From CADEED01 sp043747875 (GTDB taxonomy: Bacteria > Pseudomonadota > Gammaproteobacteria > Steroidobacterales > Steroidobacteraceae), in the NCBI GenBank assembly GCA_043747875.1, contig JAYTOI010000025.1, positions 1-64,000 on the forward strand: a stretch of 64,000 nt of DNA. The letters are read 5' to 3'. The translations under genes were made by a program, and so were the position numbers. Below, piece by piece: positions 51,900 to 60,467 of this stretch. The notes beneath the pieces were generated by a model that ran no database searches, was not told the origin of the DNA, and worked only from the letters and a program-made list of their open reading frames with translations. Numbering within the stretch: the first letter of the stretch is position 1; every line of letters starts with the position of its first letter.

Positions 51900-52568
51900 A
51901 TGCGTCCGTACCCGAAATCGGCTTTATCGCTTACCGCAGTCGCGACCATGATCCTGTGCGTCGGATGTGGAGGTGGCGGCGGAGCATCCCCGCCGTCGTC
52001 GAGCGCGCCCCCACCGGCACCCCCCGTCGGCAACCGCGCGCCCACGATCACGGGCGCCGCGCCGCAGAGCGTGCGCGTCGGAGCTAACTACGTCTTCCAG
52101 CCGGTCTCCAGCGACGCCGACGGGGATACTCTCGAATTCACCGCGACCAACCTGCCGCCCTGGGCCGGGCTCGACGCGAGCACTGGTCGCATCAGTGGCC
52201 GCCCGGGGCTCTCCGATGTCGGTCAGTACGAGGCCATCGCGATCACCGTTGCGGACGCCGCGCACCAGACGCACACCGCCGAGTTCTCGATCACCGTGCA
52301 GGGCCCCGCGAATGGCGTGGCCGAGCTGCGCTGGGGATCACCGGAGTCCAAAGTCGACGGCTCGCCGCTCGATGATCTCGCCGGTTACCGCATCGTGTAC
52401 GGACGCGCCGAGGACAATCTCAACCAGAGCGTCCTGCTCATGGATCCGAAGGTCACTTCCTTTGAGTTCACGACGCTCGACAGGGGTACCTGGTTCTTCG
52501 CGATCGTCGCTGTGAACGTGAATGGCCTCGAAGGCCCGGCAACGGCACCTGCCGTAAAAATAATCTGA
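51900..52568 (+). CDS. Lipoprotein with putative Ig (He_PIG/cadherin-like) and Fn3-like domains
   Basis: This 222-residue protein has the lipobox MILCVGCGGGGG, a short Pro-rich linker, one putative-Ig domain (about 50-135: RAPTITGAAPQSVRVGANYV, DADGDTLEFTATNLPPWAGL, STGRISGRPGLSDVGQYEAI) and a C-terminal Fn3-like domain (ELRWGSPESKVDGSPLDDLA to VNVNGLEGPATA). Such lipoproteins often bind polymers at the surface. AGAGGA precedes ATG 51900. The upstream 202 bp (51698-51899) hold a possible promoter (TTGAAA, 18-base spacer, TAAATG). Confidence 0.8.
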   Translation: MRPYPKSALSLTAVATMILCVGCGGGGGASPPSSSAPPPAPPVGNRAPTITGAAPQSVRVGANYVFQPVSSDADGDTLEFTATNLPPWAGLDASTGRISGRPGLSDVGQYEAIAITVADAAHQTHTAEFSITVQGPANGVAELRWGSPESKVDGSPLDDLAGYRIVYGRAEDNLNQSVLLMDPKVTSFEFTTLDRGTWFFAIVAVNVNGLEGPATAPAVKII

Positions 52569-52603
52569 CTCATGTCTTCCTTTTATCCGAGAGGGAATTT
52601 GGG

Positions 52604-54022
52604 ATGTTCATTGCTAGAGTTCAAAGCATGAAGTTGTTAGCGTTGACCGCCGCCATCTCCTGCGCCTTGGCCTGCGCCACCGTCGCGCAGGCCCGGCCGG
52701 TCATCCCCGGAGCCGCCGGATATGGGATGGACACCGTCGCCGGTCGCGGTGGCACGGTCTACCGGGTCACCAATCTCAATGCCAGTGGCACGGGCTCGCT
52801 CAAGGCCTGCATCGACGGCACCAAGCCGCGCGTGTGCGTATTCGAAGTCTCTGGCACGATCCACATCACCAAAGACCTCAAGATCGCCAACAGCAAGATC
52901 ACGATCGCCGGACAGACCGCGCCGTCGCCCGGCATCACGCTGCGCGGTGCCGCGCTGCAGATCCAGGCGTCCGATGTCCTCGTGCAGCACCTGCGGGTGC
53001 GCGCCGGCGACGACAAGAACGGTCCGGACCCGGACAACCGCGATTCGCTCAAGATCGAGGGCAGCAGCTCGAAGCCGGTCAAGAACATCGTCATCGACCA
53101 TTGCACGTTCAGCTGGGCCATCGACGAACTCGCCAGCGTCTGGGGTCCGAACGACAACATCACGTTCTCCAACAACATCTTTTCCGAGCCGCTCAACGAG
53201 TCCATCCACCCGAATGACAATGGCAACGGTATCGAGAAGCATGGCTTCGGCGTACTGATCGGCAGCTCGTCGAGCGGCGGGCGCGTCACGATGACGGGCA
53301 ATCTCTTCGCGCACATCGTCGAGCGCAATCCGCTGTCGCGCGCGCGCGAATTCGTCTTCGTGAACAACCTGGTCTACAACCGCGCCTACCTCGACCTGAA
53401 CATCGCGACGCAGGATGATCGCACCACCAAGAGCGCGGTGCAGGGCAACGTGTTCGTGCGCGGCCCTAACTACAATCGTCCGACCAAGCCCGTGTACATC
53501 ATGACTTCGGGCACGTGGGGGCTGACCAATTCCAGCCGCGTGTTCGTCAAGGACATCGCCGCGCCCTCGAGCGGTACCCCGATATCTGCGGCGGTCTCCC
53601 AGGCCGGCGGCTCCATCTCGAGCCTGCTGCAGACCTCGACCACACCGGTCTGGAACACGGGACTCACCGCGCGCTCGACCGCCAACAATGCGGTGTACAA
53701 CCGCGTCCTGCAGTACGCCGGTGCGCGTCCTACAGATCGCGACTCCGTCGACAAACGCGTGGTGCAGAACGTGAAGAGCCGCAATGGGCAGATCATCAAC
53801 TGCGTGGCGTCGAACGGCAGCACGCGCTGTCAGAAGAATGGAGGCGGGTGGCCGACGCTCGCACAGCGCACGCGCAAGCTCACGCTGCCGTCTAATCCCA
53901 GCAGCGTGGCGTCGAACGGCTACACCAATCTCGAGAACTGGCTGCACTCGATGGATCAGACGCTGCAGGGCGTGACAGCGGCCGTGAGTCCGACGTCGCC
54001 CGCCGCGCTGTCGGCGCGTTGA
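52604..54022 (+). CDS. Secreted PL1-like pectate/polysaccharide lyase (right-handed beta-helix)
   Basis: This 472-residue exported protein has a signal peptide ending ATVAQA; ATG 52628 is an alternative start that gives a more usual signal. The parallel beta-helix has pectate-lyase signatures: GRGGTVYRVTNLNASGTGSL, FEVSGTIHITKDLKIANSKI, ITIAGQTAPSPGI and IVIDHCTFSWAIDELASVWG, like the vWiDHC motif of family PL1. It probably cleaves a uronate polymer by beta-elimination. Sitting inside an EPS locus with algD, it more likely edits the cell's own polymer than digests pectin, which is inference. Confidence 0.8.
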   Translation: MFIARVQSMKLLALTAAISCALACATVAQARPVIPGAAGYGMDTVAGRGGTVYRVTNLNASGTGSLKACIDGTKPRVCVFEVSGTIHITKDLKIANSKITIAGQTAPSPGITLRGAALQIQASDVLVQHLRVRAGDDKNGPDPDNRDSLKIEGSSSKPVKNIVIDHCTFSWAIDELASVWGPNDNITFSNNIFSEPLNESIHPNDNGNGIEKHGFGVLIGSSSSGGRVTMTGNLFAHIVERNPLSRAREFVFVNNLVYNRAYLDLNIATQDDRTTKSAVQGNVFVRGPNYNRPTKPVYIMTSGTWGLTNSSRVFVKDIAAPSSGTPISAAVSQAGGSISSLLQTSTTPVWNTGLTARSTANNAVYNRVLQYAGARPTDRDSVDKRVVQNVKSRNGQIINCVASNGSTRCQKNGGGWPTLAQRTRKLTLPSNPSSVASNGYTNLENWLHSMDQTLQGVTAAVSPTSPAALSAR

Positions 54023-54060
54023 CGACGAGTAGGAACACGACGATGAGGGTCAGAGGTAAG

Positions 54061-54089
54061 GGCCGGCGTCCGGGACGCCGGCCTTTTTC
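54061..54089 (+). terminator. Strong rho-independent terminator after the lyase gene
   Basis: GGCCGGCGTC and GACGCCGGCC form a perfect 10-bp stem around CGG, followed by TTTTT. It separates the lyase from the initiating transferase and so divides the EPS locus into transcription units. Confidence 0.9.
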
Positions 54090-54095
54090 TATTCT

Positions 54096-54127
54096 GGTGT
54101 CGGACCAACACAGGGAGATCCGACACC
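54096..54127 (+). promoter_or_regulatory. Hairpin presenting the ribosome-binding site of the initiating transferase
   Basis: GGTGTCGGA (54096-54104) and TCCGACACC (54119-54127) are perfect 9-base arms. The 14-base loop contains AGGGAG, the only good ribosome-binding site before ATG 54131, and the stem ends 3 bases before that start codon. This geometry suits translational control, or a dimeric operator in DNA. Confidence 0.55.
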
Positions 54128-54130
54128 GCG

Positions 54131-55561
54131 ATGAGTTCCGAATATCACTATCAGATCAGCCAGCCGATCATCTTCAAGCGCGGTACGTCATTCGTCGCGC
54201 TGGTGTTGTGGCTCACGGACGCGCTGCCGGCGGTGCTCGCGGGCATCATGTTCTATCCCCTCACGCTGATCTACGGTGTCGAGTTCGACAAGCCGTTTGT
54301 GGTGCTGTCCATTCTGGCCGCCACGCTGACGCTTGCAGTGGTGCCGCCGCGTAATTCCACCTCGGAAATCATCTCGCCGCGGCTCGAGCTCGCCACCAGG
54401 CTGCTGCTGCGCTGGGCGGTGCTCGTCGCCGTGCTGCTCGCGCTCGGATACATCACCAAGTTTTCGGACGCCTATTCGCGCCGCGTCGTGGTGACCTGGG
54501 TGCTGGTTACGCCGCTGCTGCTGGTGCTGCTGTCGCTCGCGCTGCAGTCGGTGACGCGCGCGCTGCTGACGGATGCCGCGCATGCCCGGCGCGCCGTCAT
54601 CGTGGGGTGCACGGAAGCCAGCATGGAGCTCACGCGCCGTCTGGCGCTGCACACCGAGCTCGGCATCTCCGTCGCCGGCTTCTTCGACGACCGCGGCAGC
54701 GACCGGCTCGGCTGCCGGCAGCACGCCAAACTACTGGGGCGGTTCCCCGATGTCGCGGCGTTCGTCAACGACCGCAACATCGACATGATCTTCATCGCGC
54801 TCGCGCCCGGCCAGGTCACGCGCCTGCGTGAACTGGTGCGCGGGCTCGGCGACACGACGGCGTCCATCTACTACCTGCCCGACGTCAGCGGCTTCGACAT
54901 GGTTCAGCAGCGCACCAGCGAGATCCTCGGCTTCCCCGTGGTCGCGATGTGCGAGACGCCGTTCCACGGCTACCGAGGGCTGGTGAAGCGTCTCATGGAC
55001 GTGGCGATCTCCTGCATCGCGCTGGTGGCGCTCGCGCCGCTGTTGTTGACCATCGCGCTGCTCATAAAGCGCGGCTCGCCCGGACCCGTGCTGTTTCGCC
55101 AGCGCCGCTACGGACTCGATGGCGATGAAATCCTGGTGTACAAATTCCGCTCGATGTCGGTGTGCGAGGACGGCGCACAGGTGAAGCAGGCCTCGCGCAA
55201 CGATCAACGCGTCACGCCGCTGGGTAAGCATCTGCGACGCTGGTCGCTCGATGAGTTGCCGCAGCTGCTCAATGTCTTACAGGGCACGATGAGCCTCGTA
55301 GGACCGCGCCCACATGCGGTGGCCCACAACGAGGAATACCGCGTACTCATCAATCGGTACATGGTTCGACACAAGGTCCTGCCGGGCATCACGGGACTGG
55401 CGCAGGTCAGAGGTTGTCGCGGTGAGACAGCTTCCGTGGAGCAGATGGAGCGGCGCGTGCTGTTCGATCTGGAGTACGTGCGCAACTGGTCGCCTGTGCT
55501 GGACCTGCAGATTCTCCTGGCCACGGCCTTCGCCGTGATCAAGACGGATCGGGCGTACTGA
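54131..55561 (+). CDS. Undecaprenyl-phosphate sugar-phosphate transferase (WcaJ/PssY-like)
   Basis: This 476-residue enzyme starts the repeat unit by placing sugar-1-phosphate on undecaprenyl phosphate. Four N-terminal helices (about 22-165) and a Rossmann-like CoA-binding-type domain (RRAVIVGCTEASMELTRRLA) precede the catalytic domain: KRLMDVAISCIALVALAPLL (re-entrant helix), GPVLFRQRRYGLDGDEILVY, KFRSMSVCED, RRWSLDELPQLLNVLQG and MSLVGPRPHAVAHNEEY. The family usually uses UDP-glucose. It opens the second half of the EPS locus. Confidence 0.93.
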   Translation: MSSEYHYQISQPIIFKRGTSFVALVLWLTDALPAVLAGIMFYPLTLIYGVEFDKPFVVLSILAATLTLAVVPPRNSTSEIISPRLELATRLLLRWAVLVAVLLALGYITKFSDAYSRRVVVTWVLVTPLLLVLLSLALQSVTRALLTDAAHARRAVIVGCTEASMELTRRLALHTELGISVAGFFDDRGSDRLGCRQHAKLLGRFPDVAAFVNDRNIDMIFIALAPGQVTRLRELVRGLGDTTASIYYLPDVSGFDMVQQRTSEILGFPVVAMCETPFHGYRGLVKRLMDVAISCIALVALAPLLLTIALLIKRGSPGPVLFRQRRYGLDGDEILVYKFRSMSVCEDGAQVKQASRNDQRVTPLGKHLRRWSLDELPQLLNVLQGTMSLVGPRPHAVAHNEEYRVLINRYMVRHKVLPGITGLAQVRGCRGETASVEQMERRVLFDLEYVRNWSPVLDLQILLATAFAVIKTDRAY

Positions 55562-55598
55562 TGTTCAGCTCAAGAATAAGGGGTCTCGTCTGGCGACT

Positions 55599-56921
55599 TT
55601 GCTCGGAATCACGTCGTTCTTCCTGTTGGCAACCGAAGTGTTGCACTGGGACCTCACGTTCACGACGGGACTGTCAGCCAAGAACGTAGCCATCTACCTG
55701 GTCGCGACCTTCATCGCGCTGCGCATGATCGTCGGCCGGGCGTCGCTCATGGCGGCCGGGCGCATGCAGTCCGCCTTCATCGTGCTGATCGCCTACGCGA
55801 TCATCACGTGGGTGATCGCGGCGGTTCTCATCGAGTATCCCGGCTACCAGCTGGTGGCGAGCGGCATCAGGCTCAAGGCGAACCTGGTCGACTACTACAT
55901 ATTTTTCGCGGTGTTCCTGTTCGGAGTGCAGAACTCCGAAGACGCCGTCAAAGTCATCAAGTGGATTCTCGCCGGCGCGGTGTTCGCAAACCTCATGACC
56001 TGCCTCGATGCCTCGGGCATCGTCCACATGGGATACCAGGAGCGCATCGACGGCCGCCAGCAGGGCGCCATCGGTGAGTCCAACCAGTACGCTGCCTACA
56101 TAGACCTGTTCCTGCCGGGAATCATCGCGGCCGCGGTCAATGCGCGCGGCATCAAGCGTCTCGCGTGGGTCGGCGGCGTGTTCGTGTCGGTGGGGGCGCT
56201 GGTGATGACCGCCTCGCGCGGCGGCTTCGTCGGGCTGATCATCGCCTGCGCCGTGGGCGCCTATCTATATCGCCACCTCGTGTCGTATAGCCGCGCGGCG
56301 GGCTGGGTGCTGGGCTCGCTGGCCGTGTTCGTGCTCTTCATGAGCTTTTCCAACTACGGAGGACTGCTGAGCGAGCGCGTGTTCGGCCAGACGGCCAGCA
56401 TCGATGCCAACGAAGCGTCCTCCGGGCGCACGGAGATCTGGGCGGCACTGTTCTACACCATGTTCCAGAACCCGATCACGGTCATCACCGGCTTCGGATG
56501 GAACGTGTACTGGTCGCTCCCATTCCACTTCTCGCCGCACAACCACTATTTCGCGCTGTGGTTCAATCTCGGGCTCGTCGGACTGGGCCTCGGCTGCTAT
56601 CTACTGTTCGGCGCGATCGGTCGCGCGCGTCGCGCCAGTCTGATCGCGCAGCCGCCGCTGCGCAGTTATTTCATCGCATACGTCATCGGCGGCATCGGCA
56701 TCGCGGGCGCGGTGTTCTTCGTCGACCTGTACACGCCCTGGAACTTCTTCTGGATGTACACCGGTGTGATCATCCGCCTCGCGCTGTGCGTCGCAGAGGC
56801 GCCCGCGCCGGTGCCCGCGGCACTCGAGCGGCGTTCGCGGGCGCGCCTCCCGAAAGCGCGGCGCGATCCGTATGGCTGGGCCGGCGCGACGGACGATTCA
56901 TCGGGACGAAAGCCGGCATGA
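55599..56921 (+). CDS. O-antigen polymerase/ligase-family membrane protein (Wzy-like)
   Basis: This 440-residue protein has about 10 helices. The Wzy_C-type region shows ALVMTASRGGFVGLIIACAV, then the large periplasmic loop with SSGRTEIWAALFYTMFQNP and SPHNHYFALWFNLGLVGLGL. It would polymerise repeat units in the periplasm. The start is uncertain: the only plausible codon is TTG 55599, with AAGGGG 15 bases upstream. The stop overlaps the next glycosyltransferase by 4 bases. Confidence 0.82.
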   Translation: MLGITSFFLLATEVLHWDLTFTTGLSAKNVAIYLVATFIALRMIVGRASLMAAGRMQSAFIVLIAYAIITWVIAAVLIEYPGYQLVASGIRLKANLVDYYIFFAVFLFGVQNSEDAVKVIKWILAGAVFANLMTCLDASGIVHMGYQERIDGRQQGAIGESNQYAAYIDLFLPGIIAAAVNARGIKRLAWVGGVFVSVGALVMTASRGGFVGLIIACAVGAYLYRHLVSYSRAAGWVLGSLAVFVLFMSFSNYGGLLSERVFGQTASIDANEASSGRTEIWAALFYTMFQNPITVITGFGWNVYWSLPFHFSPHNHYFALWFNLGLVGLGLGCYLLFGAIGRARRASLIAQPPLRSYFIAYVIGGIGIAGAVFFVDLYTPWNFFWMYTGVIIRLALCVAEAPAPVPAALERRSRARLPKARRDPYGWAGATDDSSGRKPA

Positions 56922-58090
56922 GCGCGCGTCGGATCTGCATCGTCGGTCTCGACTCGTACGGCATGCTGACGGGCAAGGGCGATCTCGAGTACGTCGGCGG
57001 CGAGTCGGTGCAGCACGTGCTGCTGGCGCGCGCGTGGCGCGATCAGGGCCACGATGTGTCGATCGTCGTGCACGACGAGGGCTTCGGTCCGAAGCGCGTG
57101 GTCGACGGCATCACCGCCATCGCCGCGCACACGCGGCACGGCGGATTGCCGGGGCTGCGCTTTTTCCATCCGCGCGCCAGCAAGCTGGTCAGCGCGCTCA
57201 GCGCGGCCGACGCGGACATCTACTATCAATCGCCGGCCGGCGCGAACACCGGCATCGTCGCGTGGTACTGCCGCATGACCGGCCGGCAATTCATCTTCCG
57301 CGTGGCTTCCGACAGCGATTGCGAAAAGGAGCACGGCCGCCTGCGGTTCGGGCGCGACCGTCTGCTGTTCGACTTCGGCCTCAAGCGCGCGCATCTGGTC
57401 GCTGCGCAGACCAATACCCAGGCGCGCATGCTGCGGGAGCATCACGACCTCGACAGCACCATCATCAACATGATGGTGGAGCCGCCGTCGCGCGTGAGCG
57501 CGCGAGAAAGCGGCGCGGCGCTGCCGGTGAAGGACATCGACGTGCTGTGGCTCAGCAATCTGCGCGCGTTGAAGCGTCCGGAGCTGGCGCTGGAGCTTGC
57601 GCGCGAGCTGCCGCAGGTGAAGTTCACGATCGCCGGCGGTCCGATGCCCGGCGGACAGACTTACTACGACGATGTCGCGGCTGCCGCCGCACGCCTGCCG
57701 AACGTCACGATGCTGGGCGCGGTGCGCTACTCGGACACCGGGGCGCTGTTCGATCGCGCGAAGCTGTTCCTCAACACCTCGAGCATCGAGGGATTTCCCA
57801 ACACCTTCCTGCAAGCCTGGATCCGCGGCGTACCCGTGGTGAGCTTCTTCGATCCCGACGGAATGACGCAGCGCCTGCAGCTCGGCCGCATCGCGAAGTC
57901 CGTGGACGACATGCGCGAGGGCATTCGCGGCTTGTTGGACGTGGACACCCACCGCGACGCCATCGGCCGGCGCGCGCGCGATTTCGCGGCGCGCGAGTTC
58001 ACCGCGGCGGTGGCCGCCCGCTATATCGAATCACTCGAAATCCGGCAGCGCGAACAGTTCGGCGCTGTCGACGGAGGAACCGTTCCATGA
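56918..58090 (+). CDS. Glycosyltransferase (GT-B, group 1)
   Basis: This 390-residue enzyme has the N-terminal fold starting RICIVGLDSYGMLTGKGDLE, with the acceptor-side GGESVQHVLLARAWRDQGHD. The donor domain has DIDVLWLSNLRALKRPELAL, FTIAGGPMPGGQTYYDDV, VTMLGAVRYSDTGALFDRAK and LNTSSIEGFPNTFLQAWIRG, an EX7E-like region. The donor and acceptor sugars are unknown. It is part of a run of ATGA-coupled genes from the polymerase to the CapK-like gene. Confidence 0.88.
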   Translation: MSARRICIVGLDSYGMLTGKGDLEYVGGESVQHVLLARAWRDQGHDVSIVVHDEGFGPKRVVDGITAIAAHTRHGGLPGLRFFHPRASKLVSALSAADADIYYQSPAGANTGIVAWYCRMTGRQFIFRVASDSDCEKEHGRLRFGRDRLLFDFGLKRAHLVAAQTNTQARMLREHHDLDSTIINMMVEPPSRVSARESGAALPVKDIDVLWLSNLRALKRPELALELARELPQVKFTIAGGPMPGGQTYYDDVAAAAARLPNVTMLGAVRYSDTGALFDRAKLFLNTSSIEGFPNTFLQAWIRGVPVVSFFDPDGMTQRLQLGRIAKSVDDMREGIRGLLDVDTHRDAIGRRARDFAAREFTAAVAARYIESLEIRQREQFGAVDGGTVP

Positions 58091-59325
58091 ACACTCCCGC
58101 CCTCGTGAATGCAACATTTGCCGACGCGAGCATGGGTGCGCTGGCACCCCCGGCTACCACTGCCGCAGAGAGCACGGTGGCTGCCACCACGCGGCCGGAC
58201 GTACTGTTCCTGCTCAACAATCTCGGCATCGGCGGCTCGGAGCGCAAGATCGTACGTCTTGCGAACCGCCTCAAGGATGACGGCGTGCACGTGACGCTGG
58301 CCTGCCTCAACGGGCCGTTCACCATCGAGCCGAAGATCCGCCGCGACGTGCCGCTCACGAAACTCGAGCGCAGCGGCAAGTTTTCGCTGGGCGCGTTGTG
58401 GCGCCTGCGCAAAACCATCGTGCAGCAGCGTCCGGCCACCGTCATCGCCGTAAATCTCTACGCCGCGCTGTACATCGCGCTGGCGTGTTTTGCGCTGCCA
58501 TTTCGGCCGCGTACCGTGGCGCTGGTGAATACCTCGACGTTCCGCGGACATCCGTTCTGGAAGCGCATGTATCAGCGCGTGCTGGGGCGCTTCGATCACA
58601 CCGTGCACGGCTCGGAGGCGCAACGCGGCTTCTGGTTCAAGGCCAACTGCAAGGCCTGGTCGAGCTCCACGGTGATCTACAACGGTGTCGACTCGACCCA
58701 CTTCGAATCGACGCAGAGTTTCGAGGCTGCCAAGCGGCTGCGCGCCCAACTCGGACTCAAGCCCGAAGCGCTGCTGTTGGGCACCGTCGGCATGTGCCGC
58801 CCGGAGAAGAACCAGGAAGCGTTGTTGACGACACTGCGCCGGCTGCGCGTCGCGCGGGTCGATGCGCACCTGGCCATCGCCGGTGACGGCCCGCTGAAGG
58901 AGCATTTGAAACGTCGAGCGATCGCGCTCGAGATCGCGGATCGCGTGCACTTCCTCGGCGCGCTCGAAGACGTCCGCCCGCTGCTCGGCGCACTCGATGT
59001 GTTCGTGCTGCCGTCGAGTGCGGTGGAGTCCTTCTCCAACGCCGCGCTCGAGGCCATGTCGATGGGGCGTCCCGTGATCCTCTCCGACATCGGCGGCGCG
59101 CGCGAGATGATCCACGACGGTGCCGAGGGCTATGTCGTGGCATCCACCGAGCTCGAGGCGCGCATGCCGGCGTTGATCGCGTCCTTGTACGCCGATCGGC
59201 GCAAGCGGCTGCAGATGGGCATCGCCGCGCGCAACCGCGCCGTCACTTGCTTTTCGGTGGCGGCGATGGTCGCCGGCTATCGTTCGATCCTCGGGGGGTT
59301 GCAGCACGGTGGAGACGTGCAATGA
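58087..59325 (+). CDS. Glycosyltransferase (GT4-like)
   Basis: This 412-residue enzyme has about 35 variable N-terminal residues, then VLFLLNNLGIGGSERKIVRL (a GT4-type GGxE/GGSE start). The donor domain has LLLGTVGMCRPEKNQEALLT, HLAIAGDGPLKEHLKRRAI, DRVHFLGALEDVRPLLGALD and SSAVESFSNAALEAMSMGRP with the EX7E motif. It starts within the previous stop (ATGA) and ends within the next start (ATGA). Confidence 0.9.
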   Translation: MNTPALVNATFADASMGALAPPATTAAESTVAATTRPDVLFLLNNLGIGGSERKIVRLANRLKDDGVHVTLACLNGPFTIEPKIRRDVPLTKLERSGKFSLGALWRLRKTIVQQRPATVIAVNLYAALYIALACFALPFRPRTVALVNTSTFRGHPFWKRMYQRVLGRFDHTVHGSEAQRGFWFKANCKAWSSSTVIYNGVDSTHFESTQSFEAAKRLRAQLGLKPEALLLGTVGMCRPEKNQEALLTTLRRLRVARVDAHLAIAGDGPLKEHLKRRAIALEIADRVHFLGALEDVRPLLGALDVFVLPSSAVESFSNAALEAMSMGRPVILSDIGGAREMIHDGAEGYVVASTELEARMPALIASLYADRRKRLQMGIAARNRAVTCFSVAAMVAGYRSILGGLQHGGDVQ

Positions 59326-60467
59326 ATGCCAGTGTCCAGCTCGTGACCCATGCGCTGCAATCGCCGGCGCGCGTGCCGCAGGAAGGCCGCGCACGGGTCG
59401 TACAGCTCGGTCCGAGCCTCGAAGTGCGCGGTGGCGTCACCTCGGTCGAGCAGATCATCTGTGACTATCTATCGCCGTACGTGTCGCTGAAACACATAGC
59501 GACGATGGAAGAAGGCTCCATCCTGAAGAAGGCCGCGGTGTTCGCGCGCGCGGTGCAGACGCTGCGACGCGCGCTGGATTCGCCGAACCCTTCGATATTC
59601 CACGTCCATTTCGCGTCGCGCGGCAGCACGCTGCGCAAGCTGATTCTCGCCGAGATGATCGCCAACACCGGTCGTCCGCTGATCATGCACGCGCACGGCG
59701 CACGCTTCGATTCATTTCACCGCGGGCTGCCGAAGATCCTGCGCGCGCGCGTCAACGCCACGCTGCAACGCGCGACGCTGGTGATCGCCCTGTCGCAGCA
59801 GTGGCGCGAGTTCTTCGTGAACGAGTGCGAGCTGTCGCCCGCGCACGTCACCGTATTGCCGAACCCCGTGCGCTGGCAGCCCGAGGTGCCGAATCGTGCC
59901 GGTCGTTCGACGGTGCAGTTCGTGTCGCTGGGTCGTCTGTCGGGCCGCAAGGGTTCGTACGACCTGGTGAACGCCTATGCGGCGCTGCCGCCGCAGCTGC
60001 GGGCCCGCGCGCGCCTGGTGCTCGCGGGCGATGGGGATGTGGAGGGTGTTCGCAAGCTGGCGGCGCCGTTCGGCGACTCCGTGCGCGTGTTGTCGTGGAT
60101 CGGCCCGGCCGAACGCGACCGTCTGCTGGCCGACAGCGACGTATTCGCGCTGCCGTCGTATGCCGAAGGACTGCCGATGGCGTTGCTCGAGGCCATGGCC
60201 GCCGGGCTGCCGGCCATCACCACGCCGGTAGGCGGCATTCCGGATGTATTCACCCACGGTGCGGAAGGGTTGTTAGTGCAGCCCGGCCGCGTCGATGAGC
60301 TCTGCGCCGCGATGACGCGGCTCATTTGCGACGCCGCCGAACGGCTCGCCTGCGGCTCGCGCGCGCACACGCGCACGCGCGCGTTGGACGTGCATGTGTA
60401 TGCGCGTCGTCTCGCAGATCTTTATCACCGCATCGCGCCGGTGGCCGAAATCAAGGAGTTTGGATGA
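59322..60467 (+). CDS. Glycosyltransferase (GT4)
   Basis: This 381-residue enzyme starts at ATG 59322, within the previous stop. The N-terminal domain has ARVVQLGPSLEVRGGVTSVE and IMHAHGARFDSFHRGLPKI. The donor domain has VQFVSLGRLSGRKGSYDLVN, RVLSWIGPAERDRLLADSDV and LPSYAEGLPMALLEAMAAGL (clear EX7E motif). It is one of four glycosyltransferases in the locus, so the repeat unit probably has about five sugars counting the initiating one; that count is inference. Confidence 0.92.
   Translation: MNASVQLVTHALQSPARVPQEGRARVVQLGPSLEVRGGVTSVEQIICDYLSPYVSLKHIATMEEGSILKKAAVFARAVQTLRRALDSPNPSIFHVHFASRGSTLRKLILAEMIANTGRPLIMHAHGARFDSFHRGLPKILRARVNATLQRATLVIALSQQWREFFVNECELSPAHVTVLPNPVRWQPEVPNRAGRSTVQFVSLGRLSGRKGSYDLVNAYAALPPQLRARARLVLAGDGDVEGVRKLAAPFGDSVRVLSWIGPAERDRLLADSDVFALPSYAEGLPMALLEAMAAGLPAITTPVGGIPDVFTHGAEGLLVQPGRVDELCAAMTRLICDAAERLACGSRAHTRTRALDVHVYARRLADLYHRIAPVAEIKEFG

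Noticed and set aside
56666..57952. A 428-codon minus-strand frame over the polymerase and a glycosyltransferase
   Set aside because: It is antisense to two well-supported coupled genes and shows no domain.
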